A DNA stretch of 64,000 nt, from contig NZ_PXNS01000007.1 of assembly GCF_003045775.1 (NCBI RefSeq), positions 1-64,000 on the forward strand, written 5' to 3'. The notes under the pieces were generated by a model. It saw only the letters and a list, made by a program, of their open reading frames with translations. It did not search any database and was not told where the DNA came from. Source of the stretch: Halomonas litopenaei. Lineage in GTDB: Bacteria; Pseudomonadota; Gammaproteobacteria; Pseudomonadales; Halomonadaceae. Below are positions 31,737 through 40,136 of this stretch, piece by piece; position 1 is the stretch's first letter; each line of letters opens with the position of its first letter. Both the position numbers and the translations under genes were made by a program.

Positions 31737-33194
31737 CTAGGCGTGACGCGGCAGCTTACAGAAGGCCACGTTGGAGATCTGCTGCAGGATACGAATCACC
31801 TGGCAGCTATAGCCGAACTCGTTGTCGTACCACACATAGACCACCGCGTGGCGGCCCTGGGCGATGGTCGCCTTGGCGTCGACGATGCCGGCGTGACGGT
31901 TGCCGACGAAGTCGGTGGAGACCACCTCCGGCGAGTCGACGAAGTCGATCTGTTTCTGGAAGGCCGAGTCGATGGACATGCGGCGCAGGTAGTCGTTGAG
32001 CGACTCGGCGTCGGTCTCGCGCTCGAGCGACAGGTTGAGGATCGCCATCGACACATTGGGCGTGGGCACGCGGATGGCGTTGCCGGTCAGCTTGCCACCC
32101 AGCTCCGGCAGTGCCTTGGAAACCGCCTTGGCAGCACCGGTCTCGGTCAGCACCATGTTCAGCGGTGCGCTGCGTCCGCGACGGTCACCCTTGTGGTAGT
32201 TGTCGATCAGGTTCTGATCGTTGGTGTAGGAGTGAACGGTCTCGACGTGGCCATGCTCGATGCCGTATTCGTCGTTCATCACCTTCAATACCGGCACGAT
32301 GGCGTTGGTGGTGCAGGACGCCGCGGAGATGATGCGATCATCCTGGGTGATGTCGCCATGATTGATGCCATAGACGATGTTTTTCAGGTCGCCCTTGCCC
32401 GGGGCGGTCAGCAGCGCCTTGGACACGCCCTTGCACTCCAGGTGCTGACCGAGGCCAGCCTCGTCGCGCCAGATACCGGTGTTGTCGACCACCACGGCGT
32501 TGTTGATGCCGTAGGCGGTGTAGTCGACATCGCTCGGCGAATCGGCGTAGATGACCTGGATCACGTTGCCGTTGGCGGTCAGGGTGCGGGTCTCCGGGCA
32601 CACGCTGATGGTGCCGTCGAAGGGACCGTGAACGCTGTCACGACGCAGCAGGCTGGCGCGCTTTTCCAGATCCTTGGCGATATCGCCACGACCGCGCACC
32701 ACGATGGCCTTGAGGCGCAGCAGGTTGCCGCCACCGGCCTTCTCGATCAGCACGCGGGCCAGGATCCGGCCGATCCGGCCGAAGCCGTAGAGCACAACGT
32801 CCTTGGGCTCGCCATTGCCGGCGTCAGGATCGTGACAGTCGACGATCTCGGCCAGCTGCTCGCGCATGAACGCCAGCGCATCGCCACCGCCCTGCTTCTT
32901 GAATGCCACACCCAGCTTGCCCACATCGACGTGAGCCGGCCCCAGATTCAGCTGGGTCATCGCCTGCACCAGCGGGAAGGTATCCTGCACCGACAACTCG
33001 GTACCTTCGATCTTCCTGACGAAACGATGGTCCTTGAGGATGCGGATGACGCTGCGGTTGAACAGCGAACGTCCGAACATGGTGGTGACCACGTTATTGC
33101 GACGATACAGGCTGCCGATCAGCGGGATCATCTGCTCGGCCACGGCCTGGTTGTCGTGCCATTGCTGGAAGACGATATCGGGTTGCTGGCTCAC
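31737..33194 (-). CDS. Glyceraldehyde-3-phosphate dehydrogenase, long form
   Basis: A 485-residue enzyme. The catalytic part has the nucleotide fold YGFGRIGR (about residue 137) and the active-site SAASCTTNAIVPVLKVM; the first 130 residues are an extension absent from the standard 330-residue GapA. Long forms of this kind are known in Pseudomonas, next to mfd and nqr as here. It oxidises glyceraldehyde-3-phosphate to 1,3-bisphosphoglycerate; whether it prefers NAD or NADP and works in glycolysis or gluconeogenesis cannot be read from sequence. Divergent from mfd, with 183 bp between start codons. Confidence 0.93.
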   Translation of the reverse strand: MSQQPDIVFQQWHDNQAVAEQMIPLIGSLYRRNNVVTTMFGRSLFNRSVIRILKDHRFVRKIEGTELSVQDTFPLVQAMTQLNLGPAHVDVGKLGVAFKKQGGGDALAFMREQLAEIVDCHDPDAGNGEPKDVVLYGFGRIGRILARVLIEKAGGGNLLRLKAIVVRGRGDIAKDLEKRASLLRRDSVHGPFDGTISVCPETRTLTANGNVIQVIYADSPSDVDYTAYGINNAVVVDNTGIWRDEAGLGQHLECKGVSKALLTAPGKGDLKNIVYGINHGDITQDDRIISAASCTTNAIVPVLKVMNDEYGIEHGHVETVHSYTNDQNLIDNYHKGDRRGRSAPLNMVLTETGAAKAVSKALPELGGKLTGNAIRVPTPNVSMAILNLSLERETDAESLNDYLRRMSIDSAFQKQIDFVDSPEVVSTDFVGNRHAGIVDAKATIAQGRHAVVYVWYDNEFGYSCQVIRILQQISNVAFCKLPRHA

Positions 33195-33328
33195 GAGAGA
33201 CCTCTAAGTCTGATGGGGAAACGAGCGTATTATCAGCCCCCCCCTTGAAAGGGGCAATGACTGTATGGTCGCACCTCCTGTAGGCCCGTTACACAAATCG
33301 CGGTTTGACTACATGAGCGAGATCGGGC

Positions 33329-33337
33329 TGGTATGAT
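33329..33337 (+). promoter_or_regulatory. Extended -10 promoter element of mfd
   Basis: TGGTATGAT is an extended -10 (TGN-TATGAT) with a transcript start expected near 33344. It overlaps an in-frame ATG at 33333, so that codon would not be on the mRNA; this supports the mfd start at 33378. Confidence 0.5.
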
Positions 33338-33377
33338 GCCTGCTCGACCTCTGAACGCCAGCGAAACGACATCCTCT

Positions 33378-36300
33378 ATGCCTACCTTTTCGCCGCTCGA
33401 TCCGCCGCATCCCCAGGGCGCCCGTGACACCCTGTACCTCACCACGCCCGCCGGCAGCGCCAGCGCCCTGGCGCTTTCGCGCCTGGCTGCCGACGCGCCA
33501 CTGCTGGTGATTACCCAGGATACCGCCGAGGCGCTGAGGCTCGAGAACGAACTGGCCTTCTATGCCGACATGCCGGTACTGCCCTTCCCCGACTGGGAGA
33601 CGCTGCCCTACGACAGCTTTTCGCCCCATCAGGACATCGTCTCGTCGCGGCTGCGCACCCTCCGGCATCTGCAGGATGGTGTGCACGGCATCGTGCTGGT
33701 ACCGATCAATACCCTGATGCAGCGTCTGCCGCCCGTGGACTATATCGCCGGACGGGTGCTGACCCTGGAGGTCGGCGCCACCCTGCAACGGGAGACCTTC
33801 CGCGAACAGCTGTCACGGGCGGGCTACCGGGCGGTGGAGACCGTCTTCGAGCCGGGTGAATACGCCCTGCGTGGCGCCCTGATCGATCTCTTTCCCATGG
33901 GCAGCGACCATCCGCTTCGCATCGACCTGTTCGACGACGAGATCGACACCCTCAGGAGCTTCGACCCCGACACCCAGCGCAGCCTCGACAAGGTCGAGCG
34001 GATCGACCTGCTGCCGGCGCACGAGTATTCGCTGTCACGCTCGGCCATCGCCTGCTTTCGTGAAGGCTTCGAGACCCTGTTCGACGTCGACCCACGCCAG
34101 TGCCCGCTTTATGTCGATGCGCTGAAGGGCATCCCCTCACCCGGACTCGAGCAGTATCTGCCGTTGTTCTTCGAGGCCACCGCTTCACTGTTCGACCATC
34201 TTCCCGCGGATACCCGCGTCGCCCTGATGTCCGGCTGCCGCGAAGCCGCCGAGCACCACTGGCAGGCGATCACCAGCCGCTACGAAAATCTCGGCGTCGA
34301 TCCGACCCGCCCCCTGCTGCCGCCCCACCGTGCCTTCATCCCGGAAGCGGAACTGTTCGGGCTGATCAAGACCCACCCCAGGGTCGAGCTGACGGCAGAC
34401 AGCGAGCATCCCCACGCCCATCCCTCGGATGCCAGCGACGCCCCCCAGGTGGCGATCAATGCCAGGGCAAAGGATCCGCTGGCGGCGCTCAGAGGCTTTC
34501 TGAACGAGCACGCAGAGCGCCGGGTGCTGTTCGTGGCCGAGTCCCGTGGGCGTCGGGAAGCGCTGGAGGAGACCCTGGCCCCCGCTACCGGTGCACTGGA
34601 CGCCGCGGACGGATTTTCCGACTTCCTCGCCGGCAGCTCTCGCCTGGCCATCGCCGAGGGGCAGCTCTCCAGCGGCCTGTCGCTCGGCTCCCCCGCGGTC
34701 AGTGTGATCACCGAGACGGAACTGTTCGGCGAGATCGTGCGCCAGACCCGCCGCCAGGCCAAGGCCACCGACGACAACGAACTCGCCGTACGCCATCTTT
34801 CCGAACTCAAGGTCGGCGCCCCGGTGGTCCACCAGTCCCATGGCGTCGGCCGCTACCGCGGGCTGGAAACGCTGGAAGCCGGCGGCCAGGCGGCCGAATT
34901 CGTCAGCCTCGAGTACGCCGACGGCGCCAAGCTCTACGTGCCGGTGGACAGCCTGCACCTTATTTCCCGCTACGCCGGTGCCGACGATGAACTGGCACCG
35001 CTGCATCGACTGGGCTCGGAACAGTGGGAAAAGGCCAAGCGCAAGGCCGCCGAGAAGATCCGCGATACCGCCGCCGAGCTGCTCGACATCTATGCCCGCC
35101 GCGAGGCCCGGGAAGGCTTCGCCTGTGCCGCCCCGGATGAAGAGTACGCTCGCTTCGTCGCCAACTTCCCGTTCGAGGAGACGCCGGATCAGCGGGTCAC
35201 CATCCAGGCGGTGATCCAGGACATGACCGCACCGCGCCCGATGGACCGTGTCGTCTGCGGCGACGTCGGCTTCGGCAAGACCGAGGTCGCCATGCGTGCC
35301 GCCTTTCTTGCGGTACAGTCCGGGCGCCAGGTGGTGGTGCTGGTGCCGACCACCCTGCTCGCCCGCCAGCATTTCGAGAACTTCCGCGACCGCTTCGCCG
35401 ATACCGCGGTGGATATCGAGCTGTTGTCCCGCTTCACCAGCAGCGGCAGTCAGACGGACACCCTCAAGCGCGTTCGCGAAGGCAAGGTCGATATCGTCAT
35501 CGGCACCCACAAGCTGTTGTCTCGGAAGCTCGACTTCCCGGAGCTGGGGCTGGTCATCATCGATGAAGAACATCGCTTCGGCGTGTCCCAGAAGGAAAGG
35601 CTCAAGACCCTGCGTGCCGAGGTCGACGTACTGACCATGACCGCAACGCCGATCCCGCGAACCCTCAACATGGCCATGAGCGGCATCCGCGACCTGTCGA
35701 TCATCGCCACCCCACCGGCCAGACGCCTGTCGGTGAAGACCTTCGTCCAGCAGCGCGAAGAAGCCGTGATCAAGGAGGCGATCCTGCGCGAGATACTGCG
35801 CGGCGGCCAGGTCTATTACCTGCACAACGAGGTCAAGACCATCGAGAGCGCCGCCGAGAAGGTCCGTGAACTGGTGCCCGATGCCCGCGTCGCGGTGGCC
35901 CATGGGCAGCTGCCCGAGCGCTCGCTGGAACGGGTGATGTCCGACTTCTATCACAAGCGCTTCAACGTGCTGGTGTGCTCGACCATCATCGAGACCGGCA
36001 TCGACGTGCCCAGCGCCAACACCATCATCATCGAGCGTGCCGACAAGTTCGGACTGGCCCAGCTCCACCAGCTGCGCGGCCGGGTAGGCCGCAGCCACCA
36101 CCAGGCCTACGCCTACCTGCTGGCGCCGCCGCCTCGCTCGATCACCCGAGATGCGGTCAAGCGCCTCGAGGCGATCGGCCAGGCCGAGGACCTGGGCGCT
36201 GGCTTCACCCTGGCCAGCCACGACATGGAAATCCGCGGCGCCGGCGAACTGCTGGGCGACGAACAGAGCGGCCAGATGGAGGCGGTGGGCTATAGCCTCT

Positions 36301-36827
36301 ATATGGAGATGCTCGACCGGGCGGTGAAGGCCATCCGTGAAGGCCGCACTCCGAATATCGAGGCGCCGCTGCAGGAAGGCGTCGAGATCAGCCTCAACCT
36401 GCCGGCGCTGATTCCCGACGACTATCTCCCTGATGTCCAGCAGCGTCTGGTGATGTACAAGCGCATCGCCAACGCCGACAACGAGGCCGAGCTCAAGGAA
36501 CTGCGCGTGGAGATGATCGATCGCTTCGGGCTGCTACCCGCCCCGGTCAAGACGCTGCTGCGCCAGACCCGCCTCAGGCAGCGTGCCGAAAGGCTCGGTA
36601 TCGTGCGCCTGGAAGCGGGCGCCGAGCGCGGGCGCGTGCTGTTCGGCGGCCAGACCGCGGTGGATCCGCTGACGCTGGTGGGGCTGATCCAGGGGGCGCC
36701 GGAACGCTATCGACTGGAGGGCGCCGACACCCTGCGCTTCCAGGCCGACATGGCCGTCGAGGAGACCCGCTTCGAGGCCGTCGAGGCGCTGCTGGACCAA
36801 CTCAATCGAAAGACTCAGGCGGCCTGA
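33378..36827 (+). CDS. mfd: Transcription-repair coupling factor
   Basis: 1,149 residues, matching E. coli Mfd (1148). It displaces stalled RNA polymerase and recruits UvrA. Visible domains: UvrB-like N-terminal region (residues about 1-340), the RNA-polymerase-interacting domain with HQSHGVGRYRGLE near 490, RecG-like translocase motors with Walker A GDVGFGKTEVAMRAAF near 630, DEEH in VIIDEEHRFGVSQKE and motif VI QLRGRVGRS, and a C-terminal TRCF domain. Start ATG 33378 (MPTFSPLDPP) fits the family length and the promoter position; the ATGs at 33333/33336 would lie in the -10 box. Confidence 0.97.
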   Translation: MPTFSPLDPPHPQGARDTLYLTTPAGSASALALSRLAADAPLLVITQDTAEALRLENELAFYADMPVLPFPDWETLPYDSFSPHQDIVSSRLRTLRHLQDGVHGIVLVPINTLMQRLPPVDYIAGRVLTLEVGATLQRETFREQLSRAGYRAVETVFEPGEYALRGALIDLFPMGSDHPLRIDLFDDEIDTLRSFDPDTQRSLDKVERIDLLPAHEYSLSRSAIACFREGFETLFDVDPRQCPLYVDALKGIPSPGLEQYLPLFFEATASLFDHLPADTRVALMSGCREAAEHHWQAITSRYENLGVDPTRPLLPPHRAFIPEAELFGLIKTHPRVELTADSEHPHAHPSDASDAPQVAINARAKDPLAALRGFLNEHAERRVLFVAESRGRREALEETLAPATGALDAADGFSDFLAGSSRLAIAEGQLSSGLSLGSPAVSVITETELFGEIVRQTRRQAKATDDNELAVRHLSELKVGAPVVHQSHGVGRYRGLETLEAGGQAAEFVSLEYADGAKLYVPVDSLHLISRYAGADDELAPLHRLGSEQWEKAKRKAAEKIRDTAAELLDIYARREAREGFACAAPDEEYARFVANFPFEETPDQRVTIQAVIQDMTAPRPMDRVVCGDVGFGKTEVAMRAAFLAVQSGRQVVVLVPTTLLARQHFENFRDRFADTAVDIELLSRFTSSGSQTDTLKRVREGKVDIVIGTHKLLSRKLDFPELGLVIIDEEHRFGVSQKERLKTLRAEVDVLTMTATPIPRTLNMAMSGIRDLSIIATPPARRLSVKTFVQQREEAVIKEAILREILRGGQVYYLHNEVKTIESAAEKVRELVPDARVAVAHGQLPERSLERVMSDFYHKRFNVLVCSTIIETGIDVPSANTIIIERADKFGLAQLHQLRGRVGRSHHQAYAYLLAPPPRSITRDAVKRLEAIGQAEDLGAGFTLASHDMEIRGAGELLGDEQSGQMEAVGYSLYMEMLDRAVKAIREGRTPNIEAPLQEGVEISLNLPALIPDDYLPDVQQRLVMYKRIANADNEAELKELRVEMIDRFGLLPAPVKTLLRQTRLRQRAERLGIVRLEAGAERGRVLFGGQTAVDPLTLVGLIQGAPERYRLEGADTLRFQADMAVEETRFEAVEALLDQLNRKTQAA

Positions 36828-36944
36828 GCCATCCCTTGCAAGGGACTGGCGCAACGCCGCATTAGCGGGCAATCTATGTACATAGGACACCGCAAATTCC
36901 GGCCGGGTGATCCCCGGCTTTCACCCATTATCGAGACTGCTGCA

Positions 36945-38000
36945 ATGACTTCGACTTCACTTCGCCGGCCACTCGTCCGCCTCGCCACCCTGTGTGGCGT
37001 TGTGGGCGCGCTGGCGGCACCTCTGGCGGCGGCCGACGACCTGCCCCGGGGCCACTACCTGCTGCCCGAAGAAGGCGACCTGATCGGTGAGGTCTACACC
37101 GTCGAAGCCGACGAGGAAGACACCCTCATCGATATCGGACACGAGCACGGCATCGGCTTCAACGCCATCACCCGCGCCAACCCCGACATCAGCATCTGGT
37201 ATCCCGGCGAGGGTACCGAAGTGACCATCCCGGCCCAGTTCATCCTGCCCGATGCACCGCGCAACGGCATCGTGGTCAACGTGGCCGAGATGCGCCTCTA
37301 CTACTACCCGCCGGCCAAGGAAGGCGAGCCGCGTACGGTGCAGACCTACCCGATCGCCGTGGGCCGCATGGACTGGAAGACGCCGCTGGGCTCCACCACC
37401 ATCACCCAGATGGTCAAGAATCCGTCCTGGTATCCTCCTGCCTCCATTCGCCGCGAACACGCCGAGGCCGGCGACCCCTTGCCCGGCGTGGTGCCGCCCG
37501 GACCCGACAACCCCATGGGCACGCGCAAGATGCGCCTGGGCATCCCCGGCTACCTGATCCACGGCACCAACAAGCCCGAGGGCGTCGGCATGCGCGTCAC
37601 CCACGGCTGCATCCGCATGCTGCCCGACGATGTCGAGAATCTGTTCGATCAAGTCGCGGTGGGCACCCGTGTCCGACTGGTCAACGAACCGCTGAAGCTC
37701 GGCTGGTCCGACGAGCACCTCTATGTCCAGGCCTACCCCTACCTCGACGAGGAAGAAGGCGCGCCGATCGAGGACATGACCGCCGCTATCGAGGAGGTCG
37801 AGGCCGCCGTCAAGGACAAGGACTACGACGTCGACTTTGCGCGCCTGCGTAGCGCCATGGAGACGCCCAGCGGCCTTCCGGTCGCCATGCAGACCACCAC
37901 CCCGGCAGAACCCAAGCCGCTGCCTGGCAGCCTCTATGACCATATCGAGTTGATCGCCGACGAGCCTGCCCTGCTGGGACAGGTCAGCCACGAAGGCTGA
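36945..38000 (+). CDS. L,D-transpeptidase (ErfK/YbiS/YcfS family) with LysM-like domain
   Basis: A 351-residue exported enzyme. Signal peptide at residues 1-29 (LATLCGVVGALAAPLAAADD), a LysM-like segment (YTVEADEEDTLIDIGHEHGIGFNAITRANP, about 46-75) and a YkuD domain whose catalytic motif is HGTNKPEGVGMRVTHGCIRM (Cys about residue 220). The family attaches Lpp-type lipoprotein to peptidoglycan or makes 3-3 cross-links; an Lpp/OprI-like gene lies 420 bp downstream. The C-terminal 80 acidic residues are not conserved in the domain. ATG 36945 starts the signal peptide; the longer frame to 36876 is unlikely. Confidence 0.9.
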   Translation: MTSTSLRRPLVRLATLCGVVGALAAPLAAADDLPRGHYLLPEEGDLIGEVYTVEADEEDTLIDIGHEHGIGFNAITRANPDISIWYPGEGTEVTIPAQFILPDAPRNGIVVNVAEMRLYYYPPAKEGEPRTVQTYPIAVGRMDWKTPLGSTTITQMVKNPSWYPPASIRREHAEAGDPLPGVVPPGPDNPMGTRKMRLGIPGYLIHGTNKPEGVGMRVTHGCIRMLPDDVENLFDQVAVGTRVRLVNEPLKLGWSDEHLYVQAYPYLDEEEGAPIEDMTAAIEEVEAAVKDKDYDVDFARLRSAMETPSGLPVAMQTTTPAEPKPLPGSLYDHIELIADEPALLGQVSHEG

Positions 38001-38041
38001 ACCGGCGACCACAGGCACCACATCAAGCACGTGACGTGCAC

Positions 38042-38068
38042 GGCGCCCCGACAGGGGCGCCTTTTTTT
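38042..38068 (+). terminator. Rho-independent terminator after the L,D-transpeptidase gene
   Basis: GGCGCCCC-GACA-GGGGCGCC followed by seven T residues, 41 nt after the stop codon. A textbook intrinsic terminator. Confidence 0.9.
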
Positions 38069-38153
38069 GGCGCCAACATTTCCAGAGCGAGCCTCGTCGG
38101 CATGGTGGCGACACCTTGATCCAGCTCAAACGACGCATCCGCAGCAGTCAGTG

Positions 38154-38262
38154 GTCAGGCAGAGGAGAGGCAGCCGTCAGGAGACAAGCGACAGGACAGG
38201 CAGCCAGACAGGCAGCCATCAGATGAAGGAACAGGCAGCGGTCAGACGATTGGCTGGCAGCT
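38154..38262. repeat. Degenerate CAGGCAGC-type direct repeats in intergenic DNA
   Basis: The units CAGGCAG / GAGGCAGCCGTCAG / GACAGGCAGCC / GACAGGCAGCCATCAG / CAGGCAGCGGTCAG recur at irregular spacing of 12-30 nt in purine-rich DNA between two genes that converge here. Nothing else is seen in 38069-38308. No gene and no flanking inverted repeats were found. Confidence 0.55.
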
Positions 38263-38308
38263 CCCGCCCACCATCAATCGTCATGCAATGATCACACGCC
38301 ACAAACGA

Positions 38309-38338
38309 CTGAGGCCCCACCTTTCGGTGGGGCCTCAG
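38309..38338 (-). terminator. Terminator hairpin of the OprI-like gene
   Basis: A perfect 13-bp stem (CTGAGGCCCCACC/GGTGGGGCCTCAG) with a 4-nt loop, 85 nt downstream of the lipoprotein stop on the minus strand, with a short T-rich follow-up (TCGTTTG). Confidence 0.7.
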
Positions 38339-38423
38339 CCTATCGTTTCATGACCTGGACGACCTGATTTCGATGAAACCCTGACGTCCTGTCGGTCAAT
38401 CCCGCGAACGGGATGCGAAACGA

Positions 38424-38687
38424 TTACTTGCGCATGGAGCGCTCGAACATGCGGTTCATCTCTTCGCGGTTCTGCTGAGACAGCTGCAGGGCCGCTTGAG
38501 CGTCACGCTGTGCCTGGTTGGCAGTGTTCTGAGCCTGAGTGGCGATGCTGCGAGCTTCTGCAGCGTCGGCCTGAGCAGACTCAGCGGTCATGCGGACTTC
38601 TTCCAGAGCGCTGGAAGAAGCACAGCCAGCCAGAACGGCCAGAGAAGCGGCGGCGGCGGTCAGCTTCAGGGTAGTCTTCAGAGTCAT
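38424..38687 (-). CDS. OprI/Lpp-type major outer-membrane lipoprotein
   Basis: An 87-residue lipoprotein: signal MTLKTTLKLTAAAASLAVLAGC with lipobox LAGC, then an alanine/glutamine-rich heptad helix (SAQADAAEARSIATQAQNTANQAQRDAQAALQ) and a C-terminal lysine (MFERSMRK) of the sort that L,D-transpeptidases attach to peptidoglycan. The length and layout match OprI of Pseudomonas. Start ATG 38687 has AAGGAG about 8 nt upstream. It is expected to be very highly expressed; L,D-transpeptidase genes flank it on both sides. Confidence 0.9.
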   Translation of the reverse strand: MTLKTTLKLTAAAASLAVLAGCASSSALEEVRMTAESAQADAAEARSIATQAQNTANQAQRDAQAALQLSQQNREEMNRMFERSMRK

Positions 38688-38732
38688 GGTGTTCTCCTTG
38701 AGTCTTCCTTGGTACTGCGTTGGTGACAGTAA

Positions 38733-38751
38733 CATACCCGATCAGGGTATG
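38733..38751. promoter_or_regulatory. Palindrome upstream of the OprI-like gene
   Basis: CATACCC-GATCA-GGGTATG, a 7-5-7 inverted repeat 46 nt before the lipoprotein start, where its promoter or 5' UTR should lie. It could be an operator or a stabilising mRNA 5' hairpin. Confidence 0.45.
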
Positions 38752-38885
38752 TATCCATCAGGCTTCCTGCAAAGGCAGGCCTTTCTTGCAGCGACTTGTG
38801 CTGCTAAGCACAGGAGTCAAACGCTGTTTTATAATACACAACGGCGCTTGTCCATAGTCTTGAACGTCCCTTGCGCCCCTAAAGA

Positions 38886-39503
38886 CTAGCGGATGACGAC
38901 GCGAGTGCCAACATCAATCAAGCCGGAAAGTTCCCGAATTTCATGATTGGTCACGGCGACACATCCGTTGGTCCAGTCAAAGTTGCGATGGATGTCCATG
39001 TCTCCATCGCCGACTCCGTGTATGCCGATATAACCGCCCAGGATCGTCTGCTGGGGCGGGCTACGATGCCGGCGATAGTAGTCGAAATAGTCGTCGTAAT
39101 CCTGCTGACTGTACAGCCCCGTCTCCAGCGCCATCCTGGCGTGGGTGGGCGTCGGATAGTCCAGGCCGATGAAGATGTCGAACTTGCTGTCGAAGTTGAA
39201 GCGATTGACGTGGAACTCGCCTCTTGGCGTGGTCTTGTCGCCCATGACCCGCTGGGACTTGGCGCCCCCTCTACCGACCGAAATCGGTGAGTATCGAGCC
39301 AGCTCCACCCCCCCGCGATACACCGTCAGGCGAGACTCCTGGTTATCGATCAGGACCCAGATCTCGCTGGAGGAGTCCGGGACAATGGCACGGCGAAGCT
39401 GGTCCTCCACCATGTCCATGCTGGCACTGACACCCAGAGGGAGTAGCAGCATGGCACCAAGTATCATTTGGATGAAACGGCGACGTTGACTCTGGGCGAA
39501 CAT
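38886..39503 (-). CDS. L,D-transpeptidase family protein (YkuD domain)
   Basis: A 205-residue exported protein. The signal MFAQSQRRRFIQMILGAMLLLPLGVSAS contains RRRFI, like a twin-arginine motif. The YkuD domain has GIHGVGDGDMDIHRNFDWTNGCVAVTNHEI, holding the catalytic His and Cys in the W-T-x-G-C-x-A form typical of the YafK-like branch. It may cross-link peptidoglycan or cut the Lpp-peptidoglycan bond, since members of this branch do either. Start ATG 39503 is chosen by the signal peptide; the frame extends to 39602 without a ribosome site. Confidence 0.85.
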   Translation of the reverse strand: MFAQSQRRRFIQMILGAMLLLPLGVSASMDMVEDQLRRAIVPDSSSEIWVLIDNQESRLTVYRGGVELARYSPISVGRGGAKSQRVMGDKTTPRGEFHVNRFNFDSKFDIFIGLDYPTPTHARMALETGLYSQQDYDDYFDYYRRHRSPPQQTILGGYIGIHGVGDGDMDIHRNFDWTNGCVAVTNHEIRELSGLIDVGTRVVIR

Positions 39504-39668
39504 GGACAAACTCACTGTGAATAAACGAAAACATCTGTGACGCAGTGTAATCCCGATTCTGCGGAACTTCACGCGGAACCTGGCCGATTTCACGGCAGGC
39601 AAACGAGCTCTGTCGCAGCTATCAAACGACGGCGCACAGAAGCGTCGCCGGCCGACGGCACTCTGCCT

Positions 39669-40136
39669 TTACCATTCCTCACTGGTCTGGCGTAAGGCGG
39701 CGATCTCGACCTTGGCCGCCTCGAGGCAATGCTGCAATTCCTGCCCCAGATCCGCCTGCCGGTCCACGGCAATTACCCCGGACAATGCCGGCGAGCGAGG
39801 TCGACTCGCACCGTCATCGCCGTGCAGCGCCTCGAGATGACCGATGACACGGTATAGCCAACTGCTGCCGTCGCGGGCCAGCTCACGTAGCCGATGAACC
39901 TCGGCCACGGCGGGCGGGTCATCACCCAGCAACAGGCTTCGCCAGTCATGTTCCGCCAGATGCGCGTGCTCGCAGACGTCGCGCAGCAGGGCGTCGATCG
40001 CCAGCTCGAACAACGCCAGGGCGCCCTCCTCGCTGGCCCTCTTTCTGGCGCCCTGGTGCTCGTCGTCACCCGGCGCCACGTCCAGCAGCAACTGCGCCTG
40101 ATACAACAACTGATTGGTGCGGGCCCGCGGTGTCAC
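39669..40136 (-). CDS. DUF6586 family protein
   Basis: A 155-residue soluble, mostly helical protein ([50 protein letters not shown]). A protein of this kind follows topA in Pseudomonas relatives and is listed as DUF6586; function unknown. I use GTG 40136, which overlaps the topA stop as GTGA and has GGAGGA 9 nt upstream inside topA, rather than the longer frame to 40160. Translational coupling to topA is therefore likely. Confidence 0.8.
   Translation of the reverse strand: MTPRARTNQLLYQAQLLLDVAPGDDEHQGARKRASEEGALALFELAIDALLRDVCEHAHLAEHDWRSLLLGDDPPAVAEVHRLRELARDGSSWLYRVIGHLEALHGDDGASRPRSPALSGVIAVDRQADLGQELQHCLEAAKVEIAALRQTSEEW

Noticed and set aside
33333..33377. Earlier ATG starts for mfd (MMPARPLNASETTSS)
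   Set aside because: They fall in the predicted extended -10 and would make the protein longer than the family.
34185..36221. 678-codon minus-strand frame inside mfd
   Set aside because: Shadow of mfd, whose motifs are all intact in the sense frame.
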